Shown: piece by piece, positions 1-12,393 of the stretch | How positions within the stretch are numbered: the stretch's first letter is position 1 | Layout of the letters: each line of letters opens with the position of its first letter | NCBI GenBank assembly: GCA_034508935.3 | Contig: CM067446.1 | Span: 26,168,630-26,232,629 of the forward strand | Direction: 5' to 3' | DNA length: 64,000 bases | Source: Berghia stephanieae | Taxonomy: Eukaryota; Mollusca; Gastropoda; Nudibranchia; Aeolidiidae | Notes under the pieces: generated by a model | Databases searched by the model: none | The model's input: only the letters and a program-made list of their open reading frames with translations | Told to the model about the DNA's origin: nothing | Made by a program: the position numbers and the translations under genes

Positions 1-2040
1 TTTTTTTAAATATTTATCTTTTACGTGAATATGTGCTCAAGGACGAATTGGACAGTCAGCGGAGGTTGGTAAGCCAAAGGCCCACCTCTCTAACTCTAGG
101 GAGTTTAATAGAAATTCTAAATGTACCTCACACACTTGAAACCAATGTCATATGAAAGAGCTGGCAACACAGATTACAAAACAGTTTGAATTTTGTTTCT
201 ATCTTGATTAGAAATGTAGTTACGGCAGTTCAAAGTCTGAAATTTCAGACCGATTTTTACCCCAAAATTACCATTGCAAAGTTGTGACCGAAAGCGCGTG
301 ATGTTAATAAAAAATGGTTAAAACAGTCAATATGGAGTTCTTATCATATATTGTATACCAAAATGTTCGTCTTATCGAGGACAATGCATTTACATTAATA
401 AAGAGGAAGATAAACATTTCAAATTAACACATTATTACATAATATGACGCAAATGTTACATAATCAAAAACTCGGCTAGACGTAAGAAAGAATTTGCTCT
501 ATCACTTTTGGATTTATCCCCAATATCTCACTGAAACAATTGCAAATAATTACCCTCTTTTAATTAATACATAGAGAATAAAAAAGGGTTTGAGAGTATT
601 TAAATGAAAAGATATAAACATGTTGTGTAATGACATAATGAGTTTATTTTTACCTATGGCAATTTAATTGCATATAAATCAAATAAAATGGTAGATTGAA
701 AAAGTTCAAATAAATTGAAACAGATTCCCTATTATAATTAGAAGGAAAGTTCTGGCTTTTAATACTTTAAAAAATTCTACTGAACCACTTTGGGTTTATT
801 GCTATTACATCATTTAATGAAATAGAATTTTATCCCCCCCCCCCCCCTTCTCTCTCAATATATGGGGTGTCAAAACTGACAGAACTTCTTACCATAATAA
901 TTATTAAGGCTAAGGCCTTTAAAATATGGATACACATGATAAACATATCTAAACATATGGGAAAGAAACTTGATGACTTGATGGCAGAGTAAAATAAAAT
1001 TAAATTAAATGCAATTGGTATTTTTAAAATATCGAAATTATTAATATCGAATTTCACAAAGAGAAGAAATATACAAACTTTTAAAACAAAAACTTTAAAA
1101 TGCCTATAAATAAAGTTGGAAAGTATGTATTCAAAATAAAAACATAGGAAATAATAGTACTGAAAATATTATGGACTAAATTTAACATAATACATAACTA
1201 AATTTAAAATATCGATATGGATATCGATATCGCCCGGCAGCCATGATGAGAAGATAATGTAAACAAGGCATTTCGGCGCAGAGTTAAAAGGTGTCTGCGC
1301 ATCGATATAGAGCCCTGAAATTTGGCATGAATAAAGTTTAGATGTTATCTAAAAACAAGCGTTTAAATTTTTAAAACACACGCGGTAAATAAAAAAATAA
1401 ATGCATTTGAAAATTGCCGAATTTTAACTTCATATAACTTCTGGAAATATTAATGGATTTTTCCTTAATTGGCACCATTTAAAAGGAAATTGAAAGACGA
1501 AAATAATTATACCAAAATATCTGCGATATTCCTCTTTATAACGAAGTTATGCATCTTTAATTGAACCCCCTAAAACGCGAACGGCAATTTCCAGTCACAA
1601 CTTTCTATGGGCGAGTTGGGTCAAAATTTGACTGCCACTGCTGCTGCTCACTAAACTGCCTACTAACTCTAACTGATTGTCAAATTGATGGTAAAAGTAA
1701 AAGTAAAGAGAGATGGAGATAACCGGCTTGTGGTTTTGGAGTGTTAATGATCCGACTTACCACAGCAAACGTTTAGAAATTATGAAATGATCCTTCAACA
1801 ATCTTTTATCGCGAAAACTGTACAGTTATAGCAAAATTTATCAACGTTATTTATTAGATCCAGTTATTCACGACGTGGCAGACGCCACACTGACCGATCA
1901 CAAAAGCTGACTTGGACTTCCGGTTCTAAGGAAAATACAAGGGCCAAAGTTGCCACATTCCTGCCAGTTACACAATGACACGCGGCCTAAAGAAGCCAAG
2001 TTTCTTGTCAATTTTAAAGACCTAAGACTAACTTGACCTC
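1..2040. other. AT-rich intergenic DNA, no gene seen
   Basis: No frame of convincing length or composition and no exon with good splice sites was found. The stretch holds a poly-C run near 836-847 and scattered short AT-rich repeats. I recognise no known element here. Confidence 0.6.
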
Positions 2041-2050
2041 GTTGATAGCA

Positions 2051-2477
<427 letters not shown>

Positions 2478-2479
2478 GG

Positions 2480-3298
2480 ATCATTATCAAAAAAGAGTAT
2501 TGTTCAAGGTGGCCACAGCAATAATGACCTTTTAATCAATATAATTTATTATTACCGGTTTTTCATTATCACCATCAGTATGATCATTATTCATTTATCT
2601 ATTTATTTATTTATTTGTGTATTTATTTATTTATTTTAATCTATAGTCAACCACTGCTAGTCTGAGTCACCCTCTCCTATGCACTCTTAAAATCCTCCAC
2701 CTTACTCCTCCTCTCTTCATATCCCTCCTTTCACTCATTCACTCTTCCTTCCTCTATTCACCCATCCCCATCCTTCTATCCATCTCTCCATCTACCTACA
2801 GTATCTAGATCCAACTTGCTCACTCGTCCATCGCACTCAGTGCCCTCTCCCTCTCACCGTCCCATTCCCACTTGACCATCTCCAACTCTACCAGTTTTAA
2901 TTTCTTCATTCGGGTTGCATAAGCCCTATCTATTTGTGTTTATTTCTTTCTCCAATCCTGCGGATATACGATTCCATCATCATTCATTCGATAAGTTTCA
3001 TTTTCATATTTACTTCCTTTCCCTTCTCACCTCTTTCATTTTCTTCTAATAAAAAGATCCCCCCCCCCCCCCCCCCCCCCCACCATTTTTTTTTTCTCCC
3101 GATATTAAGTCTCTCCGAATTACGTTAAAATTACAAATATTCTTTCTTACCCTTTCCTCCGCCTTCATCTCTACCTTAATACATACCTACCTACACACTA
3201 ACTCCTTCTACCAGTCTTAGACCGACCACTCACGGAAACTTACATCCTCTCTCCTTTTCTCTCTCTCTATCTAATCTATCCCATCCTCTCTCTCCTAT

Positions 3299-3333
<35 letters not shown>

Positions 3334-3720
3334 ATTTCCCTCTCTCTCTCCTTCTATCTACCTATCTCTCTTCCTCTCATTTTGTTCATTTATATATATT
3401 TGGTATAATAGGCTATACTAACCACCCAATCAATCGCCCTCTCACCCCCATCCCCATTTTAAAGACCTTTTTGCAGTTACTTTTACTATATATACACATA
3501 CACAGACATACGCACACAGACACACATACACAAACATATACATATCCTCTCCATTCCCCCCTCTCTCTCTCATTCTTTCTCCCCCCCCCCCCCCCCTCCT
3601 CTCTCTCTCTCCTTATCTCGCGCCACTTCTTGCATCCACACTCGACGCCCTTTCCTCACATTAACTTTATTTCCACATTTCACAAAATGTGATATTTTGT
3701 AAATTTGCATATGTGTTTGG
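2480..3720. other. Pyrimidine-rich intergenic DNA with CT tracts and poly-C runs
   Basis: Strongly C/T-biased on the plus strand. It contains an ATTT repeat (2592-2640), poly-C (3060-3080 and 3581-3596), (CT)n at 3303-3334 and CA-rich tracts (3490-3545). No gene is supported. Confidence 0.7.
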
Positions 3721-3732
3721 GTTTACTGTCTC

Positions 3733-3757
3733 CTGACGAAGGCCAAGGGCCGAAACG
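3733..3757 (+). other. Hammerhead-ribozyme-like core motif
   Basis: The string CTGACGA (3733-3739) is followed by a short self-complementary GGCC...GGCC segment and then GAAAC (3752-3756). This order, CUGANGA, stem II, GAAA, is the conserved hammerhead core. Small hammerheads are known from Penelope-like retroelements and other animal repeats. Stems I and III are weak or not convincingly formed here, so this may be a remnant or a chance match. It lies about 30 bases upstream of a tRNA-headed SINE. Confidence 0.3.
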
Positions 3758-3787
3758 TTGTTTGTTTTGTGTTGTTCCCTTATATAT

Positions 3788-4094
3788 GCGGCTATGTGGT
3801 CTAGTGGTATGACACTCGTTTTCGGATCGGAAGGTCCTGGGTTCGAGCCTCGCTCGACGCATAGTTGAGTCCTTGGAAAAGACTCTTTACTCACATTCTC
3901 TCACCGTACTCAGGTGTAAAATGAGTACCTGGTCGTTGACAGCGTTGTCTTTGTCCGAAAAATTGTAATATCGCCTAACAGGCGTCATGTCTCGTCCTAC
4001 ATGTTAAATGTTGCTGTTACCAGGGACCCCTTGTAAAGCGCTTTGAGCACGTTAAGTGGATATTGCGCTATATAAAAGCTCCAAAAAAAAAAAA
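3788..4094 (+). mobile_element. tRNA-Arg-headed SINE (family A), near full length
   Basis: The head carries an A box (TGGTCTAGTGG) and a B box (GGTTCGAGCC). The anticodon-loop region, ctTTCGGAt, resembles tRNA-Arg(UCG). A body with 'aaaatgagtacctgg' and 'gcctaacaggcgtcatg' follows. The 3' end is 'gcgctttgagcacg...ggatattgcgctatataaaagct' plus an A run, the kind of tail shared by many animal SINEs and their partner LINEs. Other copies are at 4520, 17615, 24495 and 25312. Confidence 0.85.
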
Positions 4095-4519
4095 TATATA
4101 TATGAGTCACATCTACTCACTTTATTTTTTTTTATCTCCAGAGCATAGAAAGAATGCATCTCTTTAAACGAGGCATAATTTATCAGAACGAAGGACCAAA
4201 ATCAGACCTCAGCAGCAACCATAATATGTGTAAAAGTGCTTAACATGGAGCCTCACACCAGCAGTATCAATGAACAAGTAGGATGAGACAGACGCTTACA
4301 AGCGCTATTCCTTTTTTTTTTCCAACGAAGTCGGCGCTTTTACCTCGACCATGTACTCTGTTAACTCCCGAGTATGGTGATAAAAATTAATTAATATGGA
4401 GTCTTTTTCAAGGGCTCAACTTTGCGCCAATCAAGGCAGTACTAGAACCAGAGATCTCCAGTCATATCTCAAGACAACAAAGCCGCTCATGTGTAAAAAT
4501 AAACTTGTAAAAATGAAGT

Positions 4520-4840
4520 GCGACTATGCTGTTTTGTGCTATGACACTCGCTTTCGGATTGGAAGGTAATGGGTACGAGCGAGCCTCGATCGGCGCATAG
4601 TTGAGTCCTTGTAAAAGGCTATTTACTCAGATTATTCTCTCACTGTACTCAGGTGTAAAATGAGTATCTGACCGTTAACAGCGTTGTCTCTGTCAGAAAA
4701 AAAACAACAACAAATTGTAATATCCACCATCAGGCGTCATGTCTCGTTCTACTTGTTCCGTGTTGCTGTTGGTCAGGGACCTGTTGTAAAGTGCTTTGAG
4801 CAAGTTTAGTGGATATTGCGCTATAAATAATGTCAAGCTT
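4520..4840 (+). mobile_element. tRNA-Arg-headed SINE (family A), diverged copy
   Basis: Same order of head, body and tail as the copy at 3788, with a decayed A box, an expanded B-box region and an A-rich insertion in the body. It ends with the same 'ggatattgcgctataaa' tail followed by a T/A-rich run. Confidence 0.8.
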
Positions 4841-4859
4841 TTTTTTTTGTTGTTTTTTT

Positions 4860-5637
4860 TAATGTGTAAAACAAAAAAGTAAACAGATACAGCTGGGCAT
4901 TGCTGTTAAGCTCATGTCCACACATCTAGCGGTGAGCTACGCTGGAGCGAAGTGGCAATAATGTTGCATTGAATCGAAGCTGTGGCCAGTGGCCACATCA
5001 CACGCGAATACTAAGTACTTAGATCCATATTGATCGCTGTGAGCAGTGGTAGAGATCTTGAACCCCAAGCGGTGTGTCGTGACGTCAGCAGTGATCTATG
5101 TCTCTTTCGCCGTGCCCTGATGCAAGACAGGAGTGTTCATCCTATCGTTCAAACAAAACAAAAAATAATGCAATAATAAAACGGTTTTAAACCTACTCGT
5201 AGGCTAGTTGCACACTTTCACTCTTCATCATTTTAAAAAATTGGAGAACATATTATCATAATGGAATCAAACAAAACATTTGAATTTATTTCTGGGACTC
5301 AGGGGAAGTGCACACCAATGGGAAGTGAACTTGGGACTATTGGTGGTCTTCAAATTTTGTTCAAATGTTGTTTCTATAATAGTAGTTGTCCATGTAAACT
5401 AAGGGACACAATCGGCTACAAAAGCTTTCCCAACTGAATACATCCGGCAACTACCTTGTTAACTCGCTGAAGGAGCACTTACCATGCAAAGAGTTGAACT
5501 CGATAATTCCCGTAGAACTTAATCGCAACTGTAGTAGATTTGTGCTGCAGACGGCGTGCACATCACAGGGAAGTAAATTGGAATCTTGTCAATAATCAAG
5601 TGTCTGGTTACATAATTGTTTTGATTGTGAACAAATG
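4860..5637. other. Intergenic DNA, nothing recognised
   Basis: Mixed-composition unique sequence with no supported exon, RNA gene or repeat. Confidence 0.5.
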
Positions 5638-6221
<584 letters not shown>

Positions 6222-6619
6222 ATTTCTGTCCTTGTCTTGAAATGACATAATTGGGTTTTGTCTAATGCACTTTTATATTTTTTTGTATTGACTATAATAT
6301 TTTATTTAAAAATCTAGTGTTTTCTTCTTAACGGTTTCTTGTTACCCCATAGGCAATATATAGATATCTAGTAAAATATAAAAAAAACTATCCCTATTCG
6401 TACTATTTCAAGAACTATTTCTTTATTTTACTAATATTATGGGGTAACAAAATTACCCCGACGTATGAATTGGGACAGTTTTTTTATTTTACTATATATT
6501 GTCATGAGGTAACAGGGTCCCGTTAAGAAGAATACACTCAAATTTTTACTCAATACAAAAAATATAAAAGTGAATTGGACAAAACCAAATAATCTCATTT
6601 CAAGACAAGGACAGAAAGC
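6222..6619. repeat. ~400-bp palindrome (foldback) built partly from family B sequence
   Basis: The sequence from 'tttctgtccttgtcttgaaatga' (6222) inward reappears as its reverse complement ending at 6619, with arms of about 190 bases meeting near 6420. The outer ends match the 'tttctgtctttgtcttggaatgagatta' portion of the family B retroposon, and the right flank (to about 6650) continues into family B. The arms are slightly diverged, so the inversion is not brand new. Confidence 0.75.
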
Positions 6620-6659
6620 AAGTTGGAAACAAACAAAAAAAAACAGATATATATTTAAT

Positions 6660-7600
6660 TCTCACTAAGATTGTTCTGGTACTTCTGTATTCCTTTCTTA
6701 TAAAATCATCATGTTAAAAATCCAAGGAAAATTGAAGCAAAGTAAAAAATAACAGTTCAAATGACACACATTTTGCCACCCAAAAAAGATATATAATAAA
6801 AGCAACCCAAAAAACGTCAATAAGTCGTCTCCGGGGACTCGCGGGTCCAAATTGGGTCAGTTAGGGTGAAAAATAATTTCTTTTGGAAGTGACTGCATTT
6901 GATCAATTTATTCATTCCTTGTTTCATTTCAACCCATATTTTTGCTGAATGAATAGTTTAAAACAATAAAAAAAAAGGGAACTCAAAACTCCTACCCAAC
7001 GTTATTGGTCTGATAAATATCGCGTCACCATAAACATTTTTTGGGACTTGATCAATTTGAAAAGTTCTAGAACTTTGAAATTTGGAACTAAAATAGCTTA
7101 TATGTTGCTACAAATAGGTGGCTCCTTTGATTTTGTTCTATTGGAGAGTTTTGGGGTAAACATTTTTTTCCCTTTAAATATTGTAAAAAAAAAAAAAAAG
7201 CTTTTGAGAGTGAATATTTAGAAAATTAAGTAGCCAGCTATTTACAACTATGCATAAACTTACAAACACTTTTTAAAATCAATAGAATTATAAAGGTGGA
7301 GTCCAAACTTGTTTTTTTCAGAGCACCATTTCCTGCAACTAAGAATTCAATTATTTTTTTACCAAATATTTTTTACAAGATACCTGATGTGTAAACATCA
7401 TAAGTTTTATCAAATAGTCCCAATTAAGGAATTTTGTATTTTTAGTATCGAGCCCCCTTAATTAAAAAACAACCAAAATTATATTTTTAAAAATATCCTA
7501 AGGGTATGGCACATAAAGAATATTTAAAATAACTTTAAACAAAGATATATCAGAGAATTATAATGCAATGGAGTAAAATGGTAACTGGTCAAGAGACCAG
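6660..7600. other. AT-rich intergenic DNA
   Basis: Very AT-rich, with A and T homopolymers and no supported gene or recognised repeat. Confidence 0.5.
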
Positions 7601-8688
7601 ACAATATTATTTAATCTTACTTAAGATGCTTCTGACACTGACATGCTACACAGAGAGTCCCTATGGAAAATACTCTGCCATTATGGTATACAGACGAAGA
7701 TGGTCAATTTAATAAAAGCAATATACAGTAACTACCAATGCCAAGTGATCTGTGGAAACAATTTAACAGAAAGCTTCAATGTAACAACTGATGTAAAACA
7801 AGACTGCATACTCTCCTCACTCCTGTTTATCCTGGTTCTAGACTGGCTCATGAAAAATACAATCGATGGAAAGAAGAGAGGCATTTGCTGAACAGTGAAA
7901 TCCTCTCTGGAAGATACGGACTATGCAGATGATATCGCATTAGTATCCAGCATACACAGAGGCGCCTCAGAAAAACTAAACATACTACTACTACACACGA
8001 ACGCCTCGAAAGTTAGACTGAAAGTAAATTTTGATAAGCCTGTGTACACGAGGTTGTATCTAAAACATGATAGTGAAATAAAGATAGTTGAGAAAGTAAT
8101 TGACAAGGTAACATAGTTCTCTCATCTTAAATCCAAAATAACAAACGATAGTAATGCAAAACATGGTATCAAGCACTGAATCCAAAGGAGAAAGCAGGCT
8201 TTCGGCATGAGAATGACTAAACTGAAAACATACTAAAGCAATGTCTTAAGTGTACTGTTTAATGGAAGTGAAAGCTGGAAAATAACATCATCAATAATAC
8301 AAAAGCTAGAAACCACTCAAAACAAGTGTCTAAAAAGAATTTTCAACATATTTTGGCCTACAAAAATAAAAACAGTGGATCTATTAAAAACAGCTGACTG
8401 TACTGACGTGGAAAGTCAAATAAAATTAAGAAGATATGCGTTGGCTGGGTCATGTGGCCAGAATGGAAAAAGAGTCACTTCCCAAGACAGTCCTGTACTG
8501 GACAGCAGATGGGAAGAGAAAGAGGGGTAGACCCAAAGAAACCTGGTGAAGGACCATGGAAAGAATAAAGGAATCAGGCCTGTCCTGGAATACAGCCATC
8601 GCAGAATCAGCCGGCTGCATAAAATGGAGATGTTTGGTGGATGCCCTATGTGCCTCAAGGCCCGAAGAGGATTAAGTAAGTCAATAGA
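7600..8688 (+). mobile_element. Decayed LINE, 3' part of reverse transcriptase ORF (RTE-like)
   Basis: Three-frame reading gives pieces of a non-LTR retrotransposon polyprotein in order: RT palm start (HRESLWKIL..YGI, near 7643), the 'VKQDCILSSLLF' region (near 7795), the YADD catalytic box (near 7922), and the C-terminal 'NGSESWKITSSIIQKLET..NKCLKRIFNI' and 'GRPKETW' segments (to about 8570). At least two frameshifts and several stops break it. No endonuclease or 5' end is present, so it is 5'-truncated. Clade assignment to RTE-like LINEs rests on memory of similar proteins and is tentative. A family B copy starts just downstream at 8715. Confidence 0.8.
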
Positions 8689-8714
8689 TACCTACTTCAT
8701 CCTTGTCTGGGAAT

Positions 8715-9250
8715 TTGTTTTGTTTGTTTTTAAGGGTTTTATGCCACTTGCAACACATTAAGGTCATATCAGCACCAGTAAAAAGGAAGAAAATGTGATA
8801 GTAAAAAGTTCTAGAATTACAATTAAAGCACAGAAGAAAAGGTAAGACAAAGGGGAATTGGATCAAATAGGAAACCGATGTAGATTCCAAGAGCACACTG
8901 TCAAAGTCCTTCGTTTAAGATCACCTAAAAGCCTCAATCAGATATAAGCACAGGTCCTAACTAAGAGGGATACATTCAAGTGTTTACAAATTATATATAA
9001 CATGTAAACACAACAATACAGTGCATAACAGAGAGATGATTTACAAGGAGAAAAGTATCATCTCCCAAAACTCCAACTATACATTTGACTGTTTCCCTCC
9101 CAGCCAGGGTATCCGGCCAGGGCCTGGACACAACCAAGCAATCTCATTCCAAGACAAAGACAGAAAGCATGTTGGAAAACAGATATAGAGGGATAGGAGA
9201 CACAGTAAGTGCCTCCCTGCTCACTATAGGAGGTAAGGAACCCCACCCAA
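8715..9250 (-). mobile_element. Family B retroposon (~530 bp), minus strand
   Basis: Full-length copy of an unnamed repeat that starts (on its own strand) with 'tgggtggggttcc' and ends 'gcgctgatatgaccttaatgtgttgcaag..gtaaaaccctt' plus an A-rich tail. It is flanked by an imperfect target duplication: ttgtctgggaat (8703-8714) and ttgtctaggaat (9251-9262). The tail resembles LINE 3' ends; no tRNA, 5S or 7SL head was recognised. Confidence 0.8.
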
Positions 9251-9262
9251 TTGTCTAGGAAT

Positions 9263-12200
9263 GAAGAAAAGGCAGATAATTAACAATCTGTAATATGCAG
9301 ATGACACAACTCTTTTTGCTGAATTCGAAAGTGATTTACAATAGGCTCTCATCAACAATGTGGCTAAGAGTAGTGAAACAATGAGTTGAGCTGCAATTTT
9401 TGCAAAAAAAAATAAATAAATAAAAAAAATAAAAATAGAATTTTACATTGAAAATTACAAATTTATGAATATAGAAAATTTTTGTGAAATATTTGCATAG
9501 ATTTTACATTCTGTTTAACATGGGAAATATACAATTTTTATGCTAAAAAGGCTTTTTCACCCTCTCCCCTCCCACCCAATTACAATCACATTCCAGAAAC
9601 ATTGAAATTTAAAAAACAAACATAAAAATAAAACATGACAAAACAAAGCGAAATGAGAAATAAAAAAATCAGTATTACCAGCATTTTACTTATATGCAGT
9701 AAAAACCTGTTAAACCGAAATTCAAGGGACTTGGTATTCTATTTTGGTTAAGACATATCTTAAAAATTTATTGGGATGCACAACTCATCCCCAACTCAAA
9801 ATCATAGTCGATACATTAGGTTGTCTGCCATACCTCCGCACCAGTTTGTCGTTTTACTGGTTTTGTTGGGGTTTTTTCATTAAAAAAAACAACTTTCTTT
9901 CTCTCTTTTATTCATCTATTTTCGTTTGGTTGATTTAATTTGATTATTGTATTTTATTTACCAGCAATATATTTATTATAAAATATGGTAACACATGAAA
10001 TGGATTACAGTATTTTTTTTTTAATTTTAAATTAGAACCTATTAGAAATAAAGTTCTTGATGATTATGAGGTGAAGAAAAATCAGAGAGCGTCAAAGGCT
10101 CAAAATAGAGTGACATGTCAAGCAACAAGATAACAGGTTCTGTAATAGTGAATGGATCCTTGCAACGTACACACCCTTCAAACACATACATCCTATTTCA
10201 TCTTGTTGTCACACACAGTACATCGGATGAAATCAGTATCATCTACAATAGATTCAACTTCAAATTCAACTTAGTCACTCTGTGATTAAGTAGTGTAGAG
10301 TATGTGAGTGTGTGTATGCATGCATGCGTGCTTGTCTGTGTAAGTCAGGGGTATTTATGTGTCCATGTGTGTGTGTGCATACAAACGAGAATAGACACGA
10401 AAGAGACATTCTATGAGTTAGAGCAATGATGTTGTAACTGTAACTCATAAAGATGCCTTTGGGGTTGCAAGATTCCAACGTCATCTTGATTGAGTTACAA
10501 CATTCCTGATCTCACCCAGTGCATTGTGCTCTCACCATCAAGTACAGACCATGCCGTCTTTAAGCATTGTCATTAAGCATGTGCAGCTAATTGTCTCTTA
10601 CTCTTACCGAATTTTGCTATTTAAACTACACGCATTAAAGTACTGTAACTCCGGCTTCAGGCACACTTTGTTAAAAGACCATATCTGATTCTGATAATTA
10701 ATCATTGTTATCCAGTCCCTTTAAACAAACGAGTCATTATAGCTTTCTGTGTGCGAAAGAGAGATGGAAAGAAAGCAAGTGAGAGAAAGAGAGAAAGTCA
10801 GATACATAGGCACATACAAATACTCTCAGACACATATACACACACACACTTATGCACTTACAGGCTACACAGATGCATACAAGAAACAAAGAAGGGAAAG
10901 TGTTACGTACCACTATGCCTAAACAATGGCTGCAATCAAAGCTCAATTACTGAACTTTTTTGTACCAAAATAAGACAGACGCTCCTCAACTCCAACATTC
11001 TCTGCTATGATAAATTACTTTGTGTTTTTCAAATTCAGTGTTTTTATTCCATTTTTAACATATGAATTACCATAATAAAAATAGAATTAAAGAGAAAAAA
11101 AAAGAAACTAAACAAAACAAAAACAAACACTGCAAAGTCTGGTAACGATGGAGCAACATTACATGGTGTGCTACCTTGACTAACCAACAATGGGAGATGA
11201 CTTGAAATTTAATTCATGGAAATCTTTGGATTATGTCTACTTCGAACTCAAGTATCATTTGGCATTAAGAATGCCTAAGCCACCTTCTGATGACTGCGCT
11301 TAAAGGCGGCATGGACTGTAGTAAGAATGGACTGGTGCATTCAGGGGTAAGGTGGCTGGGAGGGAGGAATAGAGAGGCAGACAGAGTTGAATACATCATT
11401 GTGAAGTGGTTTGGGTAGGGGTGGCAAAGTGGAAAGGGTATGAATAAAAGAGAGTGCATTGGGTAATGGTTGGGAGAGAGGTGAGTAGGGGAGTAGAGGG
11501 GCGGACGGAGATGAATAAGGAATTGTGTAATGGTGTGGGAGGGGATTGGTTGGTGGCAAAGTCGAGAGGCTGTGGTTTCAACCAAAGGTGTGTGACAGGC
11601 AAGTGCCTAGCCTCTAATTTGTATGATGAGGGCTGGTGAATGAATTCAATAGAATGCGTTAGGTAACAGCTCTTTGTTAGAGTTACAGACGATGTAATTA
11701 ATGGAAATTTTGTTTGGTTTCTTCTGCCAATTCCTTTTCAGTTTAAATAGTTTGATCATAGTGGTAACAAAAACAAAGAGCAAAATGTGACAGTTTGACT
11801 TCTTTTCGGTTTAGAGGTTTGGGGTTTACCCAGTTTTTTACTGTACTCTGAATCATTTATTATAAACTTGCATTTTATGAAACTTCCTCTATGGCTATTT
11901 TGAGTCTCATTTTCCTCCCTAATTTTTCCTCGTATCTGCTCCATCCATATAACAAAATAATTTTCAACACCCTAATGAGTTTATTAGGTTTAAGTAAATA
12001 TGAATTGGAATGGATTCCACCCCCCCCCCCCCCTTCCAAAAGATCTAGTTCAATTTCAATGGATGCGGATTAAGCTACAATTTACATTGAATATTTTTTG
12101 TTGAATGTTACAATAGTTACAATTATAATGATGTTTGTTATTGTCATTTAATGACAGAGCAATCCAGTCAGGTCTGTTGGGAACTTCCAATGTTGATTAA

Positions 12201-12390
12201 ATTTAAAAAAAATTAAAATCCTAGACCCCGGACGTAATTTGAGAAATTAAAAATTACTATTGAAACATAAAAAATCACATTTTGAGATGAATTCAAACTT
12301 ATGACAAATAATTGTTAACAGTATTATTTCATGACAAATTATTTGGACATATTTAGAAAGTACTTTAAAATTTCAAAAGATTCCTTTAAT
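9263..12390. other. Intergenic DNA without recognised genes
   Basis: About 3 kb of AT-rich sequence. Around 9697 a 'cagtaaaaacctgttaaaccgaaa' string resembles a pogo-like inverted repeat, but its partner was not found. GT-rich tracts occur at 10300-10380, GA-rich sequence at 10760-10800 and G-rich sequence at 11340-11560. Open frames here have low-complexity products and are not supported. Confidence 0.5.
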
Positions 12391-12393
12391 ACA

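Noticed and set aside
3788-3870. Possible functional tRNA-Arg gene
   Set aside because: The cloverleaf is imperfect and the sequence continues into a SINE body and tail found at other sites.
9697-9721. Pogo-like inverted repeat end
   Set aside because: Only one end seen and no TA flank; not enough to call an element.
11756-11944. Possible further 3' exon of the coiled-coil gene
   Set aside because: The acceptor 'gatggagcag' would need phase 0, but the preceding exon ends in phase 1, and the donor is weak.
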